Below are positions 1-3,769 of a stretch of 5,534 nt of DNA, piece by piece. The notes under the pieces were generated by a model. That model ran no database searches. It was not told where the DNA came from and was given only the letters and a program-made list of their open reading frames with translations. The stretch lies in contig CAZNPL010000083.1 of assembly GCA_964574815.1 (NCBI GenBank), positions 1 through 5,534 of the forward strand, in the 5' to 3' direction. This DNA comes from CAZNPL01 sp964574815 (GTDB lineage: Bacteria; Planctomycetota; Phycisphaerae; UBA1845). The number at the start of each line of letters is the position of its first letter. Within the stretch, counting starts at the first letter, position 1. The position numbers were made by a program, and so were the translations under genes.

Positions 1-14
1 ATCCACATATAACA

Positions 15-38
15 TTCGCATAATACAGATTATGCGAA
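15..38. promoter_or_regulatory. Operator-like perfect palindrome upstream of the first operon
   Basis: Two perfect 10-bp arms, TTCGCATAAT at 15-24 and ATTATGCGAA at 29-38, flank a 4-base spacer; C13 and G40 pair beyond a single mismatch. Centre-to-centre distance to the forward TATA box at 63-73 is about 42 bp. A TATA-like stretch on the opposite strand (GTTATATGTG, 4-13) lies immediately to the left. This position suits the operator of a dimeric viral regulator controlling divergent promoters. The regulator itself is not identified; a ribbon-helix-helix candidate lies at 1126-1392. Function is inferred from symmetry and position only. Confidence 0.55.
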
Positions 39-62
39 CGTGTCCTTGTGTAGTAGTACGAT

Positions 63-73
63 AAATATATAAA
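63..73 (+). promoter_or_regulatory. Archaeal TATA box for the 142-1609 operon
   Basis: The A/T stretch AAATATATAAA is a very good match to the archaeal TATA consensus. With the usual spacing of about 26 bases, transcription would start near position 94. That leaves a leader of roughly 48 bases before the ATG at 142. The leader contains a small GGCG-ATAA-CGCC hairpin at 108-119. TTG codons at 94 and 97 lie exactly at the predicted transcript start and would allow a leaderless, longer first protein. I consider that less likely than the ATG. Confidence 0.65.
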
Positions 74-141
74 CTGTATGACACAATAACTTCTTGTTGA
101 AAGCAAAGGCGATAACGCCAAGCAAAACAACAAAACACACG

Positions 142-522
142 ATGGTACAAACAAAAGACTACAAAACAAAAAACAACACCTTTTTAACGATTAACAACGT
201 GAAAAACAGCGACAAAAAAATCGCTACGATACTGCCAGGGAGTGGGTGGACTGAGTTCAGCAACGAAGAAGAAACAATCAAGAAACCATGGGTCACGATA
301 GAACTCGACGGCGAACAACTCGAATGGACGCTCAACAAAACAACAAACGAGCGCCTAGGAGAAGAAATAGGAAGTTTTGAAACAGACGACTGGGTAGGCG
401 CGCAGATTAAGCTGCTCGTTGACAAGCGAGGAGATCAAGAGTTCATCACCGCTACAGTAATCAGTAGCGACTACACCCCCGAGGAAGTAATCGAAGAAGA
501 AGCGCCACGAGGGAAGAAATGA
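142..522 (+). CDS. Phage-type ssDNA-binding-like protein (OB-fold-like)
   Basis: This 126-aa protein resembles a small family common in phage and archaeal virus genomes, often placed among replication and recombination genes. Members share a pattern of short N-terminal strands, then an L-N-K-T-x-x-x segment, then a T-D-D-W-V/I-G-x-x-I/V-x-L signature followed by a strand hairpin. Here L-N-K-T is at residues 64-67, T-D-D-W-V-G at 81-86 and the last strands at about 88-108. The C-terminus from residue 111 is acidic and then basic (E-E-V-I-E-E-E, then R-G-K-K). An acidic tail is common in ssDNA-binding proteins, where it recruits partners. The ATG at 142 was chosen because the protein aligns with the expected N-terminus there. 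The frame is open further left to TTG at 94, so a leaderless start with 16 more residues is possible. No Shine-Dalgarno precedes 142. It is the first gene of the operon; its stop overlaps the next start (ATGA). Family resemblance is from memory of the motif, and ssDNA binding is inferred. Confidence 0.75.
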   Translation: MVQTKDYKTKNNTFLTINNVKNSDKKIATILPGSGWTEFSNEEETIKKPWVTIELDGEQLEWTLNKTTNERLGEEIGSFETDDWVGAQIKLLVDKRGDQEFITATVISSDYTPEEVIEEEAPRGKK

Positions 523-680
523 ATTACATCACGTTATTATTTCTAGTAACCTTAATAGTGCTTGGGGGGCCAACCCCCCTATTCTCAGTGCCGTTCTTCT
601 TACTAGCAATGTACCTTGTATTGACACCAAACGAGAAACACAAAGCACTAGGCAAAATGGAGGCGTTTGGCGATGATTGA
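519..680 (+). CDS. Small two-span membrane protein (53 aa)
   Basis: A short reading frame starts at an ATG overlapping the previous stop (ATGA) and is preceded five bases upstream by a good Shine-Dalgarno site, GAGGG at 509-513. The protein has two hydrophobic stretches, residues about 3-15 and 20-35, separated by a G-G-P-T-P turn. A short charged tail (P-N-E-K-H-K, then K-M-E-A-F-G-D-D) would lie in the cytoplasm. It overlaps the next gene by 8 bases. Translation coupling at both ends and the strong ribosome site make it a convincing gene despite its size. The turn is encoded by a G6-CCAA-C6 hairpin. I do not recognise the family. Tiny membrane proteins at this kind of position are frequent in viral early operons and could be holin-like or host-membrane modulators, but nothing in the sequence decides this. 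Confidence 0.7.
   Translation: MNYITLLFLVTLIVLGGPTPLFSVPFFLLAMYLVLTPNEKHKALGKMEAFGDD
564..579 (+). repeat. GC-only stem-loop inside a gene
   Basis: Six G residues (564-569), a CCAA loop and six C residues (574-579) form a perfect 6-bp G-C hairpin in an otherwise A-rich operon. It lies 45 bases after the start of the 53-aa membrane protein gene and encodes its G-G-P-T-P turn. The hairpin could slow ribosomes or polymerase between the first membrane helix and the second. It could equally be a by-product of Gly and Pro codons. Confidence 0.5.
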
Positions 681-1002
681 TAAAGCGCGCGCAACAAACA
701 AATACGTGAACATACAAGAAAGAACAGAAGCAATACTAGAAATGCACCCAGCAACAAGAAACTGCGACACAAGACTAATACTCACCTACTGGAGAGAAAA
801 CCACGGAATACACAGCCTAGCACTACACAGCCACACACAACTAAGCAACACAGAAGAACTAACGAACCCAGGAAGCATCATACGAGCAAGAAGAAAAATT
901 CAGAACGAAAAAAAACTATACCCACCAACCAAAAAACACATCAAAGAAGCACGAGGAATCAAAGAAGAAGCGCTACACGAGCACTTCGCAACAACAACAT
1001 GA
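673..1002 (+). CDS. Phage-type conserved protein with RARRKIQ motif (109 aa)
   Basis: The protein matches a widespread but functionally unassigned phage family. Its members have an N-terminal helix ending in hP-x-T-R-N-x-D, then an L-I-L-x-Y-W-R-E segment, then an I-x-R-A-R-R-K-I-Q-N motif followed by a Y-x-P-T loop. Here these lie at residues 25-33 (H-P-A-T-R-N-C-D-T), 35-42, 69-78 and 83-86. The arrangement of helices plus the arginine-rich segment suggests nucleic-acid contact, but no activity is known to me. The ATG at 673 was chosen because the GGAGG at 659-663 lies nine bases before it; the TTG at 667 in the same frame is only three bases away. The gene starts inside the end of the 53-aa gene, and its stop overlaps the next ATG. 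The coding strand is very rich in A and C (AAC, ACA, AGA codons), typical of this operon. Confidence 0.72.
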   Translation: MIDKARATNKYVNIQERTEAILEMHPATRNCDTRLILTYWRENHGIHSLALHSHTQLSNTEELTNPGSIIRARRKIQNEKKLYPPTKKHIKEARGIKEEALHEHFATTT

Positions 1003-1136
1003 CACGATTCGGCGCAGTCAAGCCACGAGACCAAGACCTACTTGACTTCGCGGAGTGGGTGATCGTAACAGAAGACAACCTCTGGGAACAGTGGTGCACG
1101 TACGAAAGACAACCAAAAAACGCTTATGGAAGATAA
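999..1136 (+). CDS. Small hypothetical protein (45 aa)
   Basis: The start codon overlaps the previous stop as ATGA, and the stop lies 11 bases inside the next gene, so the frame is locked into the operon on both sides. The product is short and soluble, with an aromatic and acidic core (D-F-A-E-W, then N-L-W-E-Q-W-C) and a basic end. It has three tryptophans in 45 residues, which is unusual for random translation. No Shine-Dalgarno is visible, so translation probably depends on coupling. No family is recognised. Without this frame there would be a 123-base hole in a tightly packed operon, which is the main argument that it is real. Confidence 0.55.
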   Translation: MTRFGAVKPRDQDLLDFAEWVIVTEDNLWEQWCTYERQPKNAYGR

Positions 1137-1392
1137 ACCTATCCGCTACGACAAAAGAATCATATTCCGTGCGATGAAAGAACTAGCCGCGCAAGCAAAA
1201 AAATACGCTGAGATGTACCCTGAGCGCTACGAAAACCTCAGCGAGTACTACCGAGCAGCCGTAGCACAAAAGAACCGCGAACACCAAGAAGAACTACAAG
1301 CGACCAAACAAGGAACTAACCAACCACCTCGCACTCACTCACTCCGCGCAGTAACCAACAAACGCTCTCACCATCCACGACGGAGTGAGTGA
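1126..1392 (+). CDS. Possible ribbon-helix-helix DNA-binding protein (88 aa)
   Basis: Residues 10-55 can be read as a ribbon-helix-helix fold: a strand K-R-I-I-F-R-A (10-16), helix A (about 18-31), a Y-P-E-R-Y-E-N turn, and helix B beginning L-S-E-Y-Y-R-A-A-V (38-46). The last segment resembles the S-E-F-V-R-E-A-I pattern of CopG/MetJ-type repressors. If so, it would bind palindromic DNA as a dimer, and the palindrome at 15-38 would be a natural target. From about residue 62 the protein becomes Pro, Arg, His and Thr rich without clear structure, and may be a disordered basic tail. The ATG lies inside the end of the preceding gene. No ribosome site is seen. The last 58 bases carry a 12-bp inverted repeat. 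The fold assignment is tentative; it could be a plain helical protein. Confidence 0.6.
   Translation: MEDKPIRYDKRIIFRAMKELAAQAKKYAEMYPERYENLSEYYRAAVAQKNREHQEELQATKQGTNQPPRTHSLRAVTNKRSHHPRRSE
1335..1392 (+). repeat. 12-bp perfect inverted repeat over a gene junction
   Basis: TCACTCACTCCG at 1335-1346 and its exact complement CGGAGTGAGTGA at 1381-1392 are separated by 34 bases. The right arm contains the only GGAG near the next start, the alternative GTG start at 1385, and the stop of the current gene. In mRNA the stem would hide the start region of the next gene until ribosomes translating the upstream gene open it, which would couple their expression. This effect is inferred from position. 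Confidence 0.5.
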
Positions 1393-1402
1393 ACTCATAC
1401 TC

Positions 1403-1609
1403 ATGAAATTACAACAAGACCTCGTAAAAGAGATAAGCGACAAGTACAAGGAGTTCTTCAAGCCGCACATAGACCAAGAAATAGCAGGTCTTAACGTGCA
1501 GATTGACGACAGCACCACCGTGAAACACTTCCAGATAAGTATTGCGACGAACGAATACAGCGCGCAAGAAGAAGAAGACGACGCTAGCTTCATGGAGGAC
1601 GACAAGTAA
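1403..1609 (+). CDS. Small acidic hypothetical protein, last gene of the operon (68 aa)
   Basis: The N-terminal half is a charged helix (about residues 1-28, including L-V-K-E-I-S-D-K-Y-K-E-F-F). A likely strand pair follows (V-Q-I-D-D-S-T-T-V-K-H-F-Q-I-S-I). The tail is strongly acidic, with E-E-E-D-D and E-D-D close to the end. No family is recognised. The ATG at 1403 is ten bases after a GAGTGA that partly matches the Shine-Dalgarno consensus. A GTG at 1385 in the same frame would add six residues and overlap the previous stop by eight bases. The choice between them is open. The stop is followed within 18 bases by a T8 run that probably ends the transcript. An acidic tail like this could suit a protein that mimics DNA or binds a basic partner, but this is speculation. 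Confidence 0.6.
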   Translation: MKLQQDLVKEISDKYKEFFKPHIDQEIAGLNVQIDDSTTVKHFQISIATNEYSAQEEEDDASFMEDDK

Positions 1610-1801
1610 ATGATCGCACAAAAATATTTTTTTTCACAGTATCACCCTCACCACGAGCACCTTCACCTTGGGTTTTTGGCATCTTTCCCCCGAACTGTTA
1701 AAGGGCTTGTAGCACATCGAACGAATACGCTATTCATCGAGCGTGGAGTAACGGCTACAAATAGATACTCCGCTGCTCGTGGTGACCTTCCAATATTATG
1801 A
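1610..1801 (+). CDS. Doubtful 63-codon frame between the two forward operons
   Basis: This frame begins directly after the previous stop and ends in an ATGA overlap with the next gene, as real genes here do. The translation has no recognisable family and is rich in His and Phe. Its codon use is unlike both neighbours, and a T8 terminator-like run lies in its first ten codons. The same stretch contains a perfect 12-bp inverted repeat. I read it as a noncoding leader and keep this entry only because both junctions fit the packing pattern. Confidence 0.2.
   Translation: MIAQKYFFSQYHPHHEHLHLGFLASFPRTVKGLVAHRTNTLFIERGVTATNRYSAARGDLPIL
1627..1634 (+). terminator. Oligo-T transcription terminator
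   Basis: Eight consecutive T residues follow 17 bases after the stop of the last gene in the first operon. Archaeal RNA polymerase terminates at runs of five or more T on the coding strand without needing a hairpin. A second T5 run lies at 1673-1677. The placement argues that 1635-1797 is intergenic, not a coding continuation of the operon. Confidence 0.5.
1648..1785 (+). ncRNA. Structured leader or small RNA upstream of the second operon
   Basis: TCACCACGAGCA at 1648-1659 pairs perfectly with TGCTCGTGGTGA at 1774-1785 (12 bp), enclosing 114 bases. Inside are a GAATA-CGC-TATTC hairpin (1723-1735) and a two-part hairpin, CGAGC/GCTCG (1738-1742 with 1775-1779) plus GGAGTA/TACTCC (1745-1750 with 1766-1771). 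The outer stem and the CGAGC/GCTCG stem share bases and exclude each other, so two alternative folds are possible. The right arm holds GGTGA, the only Shine-Dalgarno-like sequence before the ATG at 1798, 12 bases away. No strong TATA box lies inside the stretch. AAAATATTTT at 1621-1630 could place the transcript start near 1650, at the left arm. It may be a translation-controlling leader or a free RNA. It matches no RNA family I know. Confidence 0.35.
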
Positions 1802-1998
1802 ACCGAGAACGAATCGCTAAGGAAGCGTACGAGAAGTACAGCAACAACCCTGACGCCGCCGCGCAAGCAGTTATTAACAGCAAGCTACGCATCAAGGACA
1901 TCAAGAGATTGCTTAAAGCAAGGAAGTTTGATAAAGAAACTATCAAGCAAGTAATTGATGAAGTTAAGAAAGCGAGGAGCGAACGTCGTGGCGCGTGA
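1798..1998 (+). CDS. Small charged helical protein (66 aa)
   Basis: The product is almost entirely predicted helix and strongly charged, with basic residues in excess toward the C-terminus. A middle segment, N-S-K-L-R-I-K-D-I-K-R-L-L (about 27-39), could be the second half of a helix-turn-helix, followed by a K-E-T-I-K-Q-V-I-D-E-V-K-K helix (46-58). No family is recognised. It opens the second forward operon. The start at 1798 has only a distant GGTGA (1781-1785) that sits in a possible RNA stem, so its translation may be controlled by the leader fold. The next gene begins at 1988 inside its last codons. Third codon positions are mixed, unlike the A/C-ending codons of the first operon. A role in binding nucleic acid or a helical partner is possible but not shown. 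Confidence 0.62.
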   Translation: MNRERIAKEAYEKYSNNPDAAAQAVINSKLRIKDIKRLLKARKFDKETIKQVIDEVKKARSERRGA

Positions 1999-2203
1999 TA
2001 AGCTGCTGGGCAGCTACTGGTTTGTACCCATAGACTTGCTCATCGCGTTGTTTTATAGCGTGGGCTTTGCTGAAGTGATCGTTATGCTATTGGCGAGCAC
2101 GGGCTTGGCTTACGCGCTAGGAGTTATTGTCGGCTTCTTATCAAGCTGGTACGTGTTCGTGATGCTAGTGTATTACCGCCTAAGAAGCTACGGAGTGATA
2201 TGA
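1988..2203 (+). CDS. Small membrane protein (71 aa)
   Basis: After a short basic N-terminus (A-R-D-K-L-L), the protein has hydrophobic segments at about residues 12-34 and 38-63, the second possibly ending in an aromatic S-S-W-Y-V-F-V region. A basic tail with Y-Y-R-L-R follows. This fits two membrane spans with both ends in the cytoplasm. The GTG at 1988 was chosen because GAGGAG at 1974-1979 lies exactly eight bases upstream; a more distant ATG at 1955 has no ribosome site. The gene overlaps the end of the preceding one by 11 bases and shares an ATGA with the next, so the three genes 1798-2655 form one operon. No family is recognised. It may modify the host membrane or enter the virion. Confidence 0.65.
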   Translation: MARDKLLGSYWFVPIDLLIALFYSVGFAEVIVMLLASTGLAYALGVIVGFLSSWYVFVMLVYYRLRSYGVI

Positions 2204-2655
2204 TGGGGTGGCATGATAAACCTGAGAAGGAGAAGGTTAGCGTTGAGGAGTGGAACAGCGCAGATTTTTATGTGCGCACGATTGGCATGCTTGAACTCAA
2301 GTACTTAGAAGCAGCAACTAACCAGGATGTTAAAAGCATGTTGCTTCACCTCAATAATCTCTACTCGTGGCTTAAGCGAATGAATCGTAGCAGCCGCTCC
2401 CGTAACGACAGCTTGTTTGATGAAGGCAGCGCTACTTGTTTGCGCAAGAGGTTAAGAAAAGCAGAAGATCTATACTTAATTAGTCTTCGCGGCAGTAAAG
2501 GTTCTGCGGTTTTGGCTGAGCGAAGAAATAAGTGTCGGCGAGAAGCGATTGAGATGCTTCAAGAAGTGTTCGAGGACATGGGCGACTTCCAATTTACTAA
2601 TAACTTGACGTTTAAGGAGGGTATTGACGTGTACCGCTCTTATGCCGAGCATTAG
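2200..2655 (+). CDS. Hypothetical helical protein, end of second operon (151 aa)
   Basis: The product is soluble and predicted largely helical. A flexible charged start precedes a helical core whose first part reads A-D-F-Y-V-R-T-I-G-M-L (21-31) and continues to L-L-H-L-N-N-L-Y-S-W-L (48-58). Then come a Ser/Arg-rich linker (61-69), a strongly basic helix L-R-K-R-L-R-K-A-E-D (81-90) and a further helix pair. The two-part pattern resembles helical bundles found in many virus proteins of unknown role, but I cannot name a family. Cysteines at 80 and 112 are isolated. GGAGTGAT at 2192-2199 is a near-complete Shine-Dalgarno; the ATG at 2203 has better spacing (seven bases from GGAG) than that at 2200, so the first Met may not be used. 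The stop is followed by the convergent junction. Confidence 0.68.
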   Translation: MMGWHDKPEKEKVSVEEWNSADFYVRTIGMLELKYLEAATNQDVKSMLLHLNNLYSWLKRMNRSSRSRNDSLFDEGSATCLRKRLRKAEDLYLISLRGSKGSAVLAERRNKCRREAIEMLQEVFEDMGDFQFTNNLTFKEGIDVYRSYAEH

Positions 2656-2669
2656 GGCGGCCTTTTCTG

Positions 2670-2699
2670 GCTAAATAGTGCTTTTCGTGCATGTTTAGC
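2670..2699. terminator. Weak stem-loop and T-runs in the convergent junction
   Basis: GCTAAA at 2670-2675 pairs with TTTAGC at 2694-2699, with T4 runs just before it (2663-2666) and in its loop (2682-2685). It lies between the stop of the forward operon (2655) and the stop of the reverse operon (2734), where both transcripts should end. The 6-bp stem is AT-rich and weak. Termination by the short T-runs is only suggested. Confidence 0.3.
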
Positions 2700-2733
2700 G
2701 TGAGGGGGCTTAATACAGGGTTTAGATAGCTTG

Positions 2734-2931
2734 TTAGCGGAATAAGCGTGTGAAGTTGCCTTTGAGCAGCTTATCCGCGCGGGTAGGCTTAGTTGAAGGC
2801 ACTAATTTAACAGTTGATTTCCTTCTCTTGCTTTTTTTCTTGCCTAGAATCTTGTTTGCTCGTTTCTTGACTCGTTCTTTTTCTTGTTTGCGTAGACTCG
2901 CTCGTATTCGTCGCTCGAAATCAGCAGCCAT
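2734..2931 (-). CDS. Very basic small protein, possible virion DNA-binding protein (65 aa)
   Basis: About one third of the residues are Lys or Arg, including a K-K-K-S-K-R-R-K cluster at 31-38, with few acids after the first 20 residues. Residues 1-30 form an amphipathic basic helix, followed by a Ser/Thr/Pro-containing segment and a short helix ending in T-R-L-F-R. This composition fits a nucleic-acid-binding protein. By analogy, spindle-shaped virus SSV1 packages a small basic DNA-binding protein (VP2) next to its capsid genes; similarity in sequence is not claimed. It starts three bases after the stop of the 32-aa frame at 2935-3033, with no clear ribosome site, so it is probably translated by coupling. 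The opposite strand reads as a Leu/Phe-rich complement and is not a gene. It could also be a transcription regulator. Confidence 0.65.
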   Translation of the reverse strand: MAADFERRIRASLRKQEKERVKKRANKILGKKKSKRRKSTVKLVPSTKPTRADKLLKGNFTRLFR

Positions 2932-2934
2932 TGT

Positions 2935-3033
2935 TTAGAAGCCCGCCTTTTTTGCTTCGGAAGCGACTTTGTTTCTCGCTCTTGTTAGCTTATCGCGTAA
3001 CTTAGTGAATTCGTCGATGCTTTTACGGGCCAT
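2935..3033 (-). CDS. Very small basic helical protein (32 aa)
   Basis: The frame starts at an ATG about 20 bases downstream of a strong TATA box (3053-3062) and at the predicted transcript start, so translation is probably leaderless. The product is a single lysine- and arginine-rich helix (K-L-R-D-K-L-T-R-A-R-N-K, 11-22) with a few acids. It ends three bases before the 65-aa basic gene. Both are short, basic and helical in their N-terminal part, so they may act together or be split parts of one function. At 32 residues its coding status rests on the promoter position and on the tight junction with the next gene. Confidence 0.5.
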   Translation of the reverse strand: MARKSIDEFTKLRDKLTRARNKVASEAKKAGF

Positions 3034-3052
3034 AAGAGTTTATGCTGATGAG

Positions 3053-3062
3053 GATATATAAA
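3053..3062 (-). promoter_or_regulatory. TATA box of the basic-protein operon (leaderless)
   Basis: Read on the minus strand this is TTTTATATAT, a strong archaeal TATA box. The usual spacing puts the transcript start near 3030-3033, at the ATG of the 32-aa gene, giving a leaderless mRNA. It touches the outer end of the 15-bp inverted repeat at 3068-3127. The same A/T tract could also be read as a TATA element on the plus strand, but no gene would follow it. Confidence 0.6.
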
Positions 3063-3067
3063 AGTAT

Positions 3068-3127
3068 TGCTCGGAAGAACTAACAACACAACGAGGGGCA
3101 CAAACACCTCGATAGTTCTTCCGAGCA
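3068..3127. repeat. 15-bp perfect inverted repeat with nested inner stem
   Basis: TGCTCGGAAGAACTA (3068-3082) and its exact complement (3113-3127) flank 30 bases that contain a further perfect stem, CGAGG/CCTCG (3092-3096 with 3107-3111). It lies 26 bases after the stop of the capsid-like gene and just upstream of the promoter of the basic-protein operon. Read in the minus direction it is followed by an A/T-rich ATACTTTTATATAT. Two smaller hairpins precede it on the capsid-like transcript: AACCG/CGGTT around the stop codon (3147-3162), and GCTC/GAGC (3129-3140). Likely roles are transcription end, 3' protection of an abundant mRNA, or a protein-binding cruciform. Confidence 0.7.
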
Positions 3128-3153
3128 GGCTCGGGCGAGCTTCCTAAACCGAA

Positions 3154-3423
3154 TTAACGGTTGAAGAAACTCAATACGCCAATGACGACGGCCGCGGCGA
3201 TTACGAGCGCGATGAGCGGGAGCCATCCACTTAGTTCCCCAAGTGCACTAACTCCTTCACTAGTCGCGTTGTAAGCTGCTGTTCCGTTAGTCTGACCTTC
3301 CTGCACGCCGTCGAGGATGCTTGCTCCAACTGCGATGACTACCGCGATGAAGACAAAGGCAATCGCCGCTGGTGCGAGGTCGCTCAGAGTCATGGCTCCT
3401 TTCTTGTTCTTTGTAAGGTCCAT
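3154..3423 (-). CDS. Two-helix hydrophobic protein, candidate major capsid protein
   Basis: This 89-aa protein has a short basic N-terminus (K-N-K-K-G), a first membrane helix at about 16-38, a polar Asn/Gly/Thr loop at about 40-65, and a second helix from W67 to F87 ending in N-R. The plan of two helices with a short polar loop is that of the major capsid proteins of archaeal spindle-shaped viruses such as SSV1 VP1/VP3, in which the second helix also starts with an L-V-P-L or W-L-P-L type motif. K-K-G-A-M-T-L near the start could be a cleavage site of a pilin-type signal peptide, the main alternative. The loop carries two glycosylation sequons (N-G-T, N-A-T). The ATG at 3423 is placed exactly at the predicted start of a transcript from the TATA box at 3446-3453. 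An ATG at 3438 would lie upstream of that start. Strong dedicated promotion and the 3' hairpins suit a highly expressed structural gene. Assignment by architecture only. Confidence 0.68.
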   Translation of the reverse strand: MDLTKNKKGAMTLSDLAPAAIAFVFIAVVIAVGASILDGVQEGQTNGTAAYNATSEGVSALGELSGWLPLIALVIAAAVVIGVLSFFNR

Positions 3424-3445
3424 TAAGTAGCTATACATAAAAGGA

Positions 3446-3453
3446 CTTATAAA
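3446..3453 (-). promoter_or_regulatory. TATA box of the capsid-like gene (leaderless)
   Basis: On the minus strand the sequence is TTTATAAG, in the 55-base gap between the 96-aa gene and the ATG at 3423. Its centre lies about 26 bases before 3423, so the transcript should begin at or next to that ATG. This gives the capsid-like gene its own promoter in addition to read-through from upstream, and it decides the start codon against the ATG at 3438. Confidence 0.6.
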
Positions 3454-3478
3454 CGTGTGTAACAGTTCGTAACGGGCT

Positions 3479-3769
3479 TTAGAGCAAGCGATTACTAGCT
3501 ATAGCGAGCACGAACAACACGAAATGAGCGAGCAACACAATCTCAGGCACGAGAGTAGCAGCCCACAAAATACTAGTTAAGAAAGTACTTATGAACGTAG
3601 CACTAGCAAAAGCAGTGCTACTATCGAAGTTCTTCATACTAACAAAAGCAACCACCAAAATCATAGCAGAAACAACAGTGAAGAACATATCGCCTGATAT
3701 GGTATTCACTGCCTGTGCGACTTCTAAGAAGTCGTTACTCGCTGATAGGTTAGTTAAGTTGTAGTTCAT
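3479..3769 (-). CDS. Three-span membrane protein, probable virion or assembly component (96 aa)
   Basis: A polar N-terminus of about 25 residues with two glycosylation sequons (N-L-T, N-L-S) is followed by three hydrophobic stretches, about 27-45, 53-72 and 76-92. A short M-K-N-F-D-S-S loop separates the first two. The N-terminus is probably outside the cell. Similar three-helix proteins of about 100 residues occur beside surface-protein genes in archaeal mobile elements, but I cannot name the family. The start is certain: AAGGTG (3775-3780) lies five bases before the ATG, which overlaps the stop of the 149-aa gene (ATGA). Translational coupling implies fixed stoichiometry with its neighbour. 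Its role in the virion membrane is inferred from gene order. Confidence 0.68.
   Translation of the reverse strand: MNYNLTNLSASNDFLEVAQAVNTISGDMFFTVVSAMILVVAFVSMKNFDSSTAFASATFISTFLTSILWAATLVPEIVLLAHFVLFVLAIASNRLL

Noticed and set aside
159..425. Minus-strand frames opposite the first operon (also 524-772 and 1339-1605)
   Set aside because: Antisense shadows of well-supported forward genes; Ser/Leu/Cys-rich with no ribosome site.
1548..1728. 11-bp direct repeat CGAACGAATAC at 1548-1558 and 1718-1728
   Set aside because: One copy is inside a gene and one in the leader, with no flanking similarity; this length is near chance level for the window.
1638..1797. Possible tRNA or integration site in the structured stretch
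   Set aside because: No cloverleaf, T-arm GGTTCGAATCC-like sequence or acceptor stem can be drawn, and no integrase is present in the window.
2750..2938. Plus-strand 62-codon hydrophobic frame
   Set aside because: Exact complement of the Lys/Arg-rich minus-strand gene; AAG and AGA codons read backwards give Leu, Phe and Ser.
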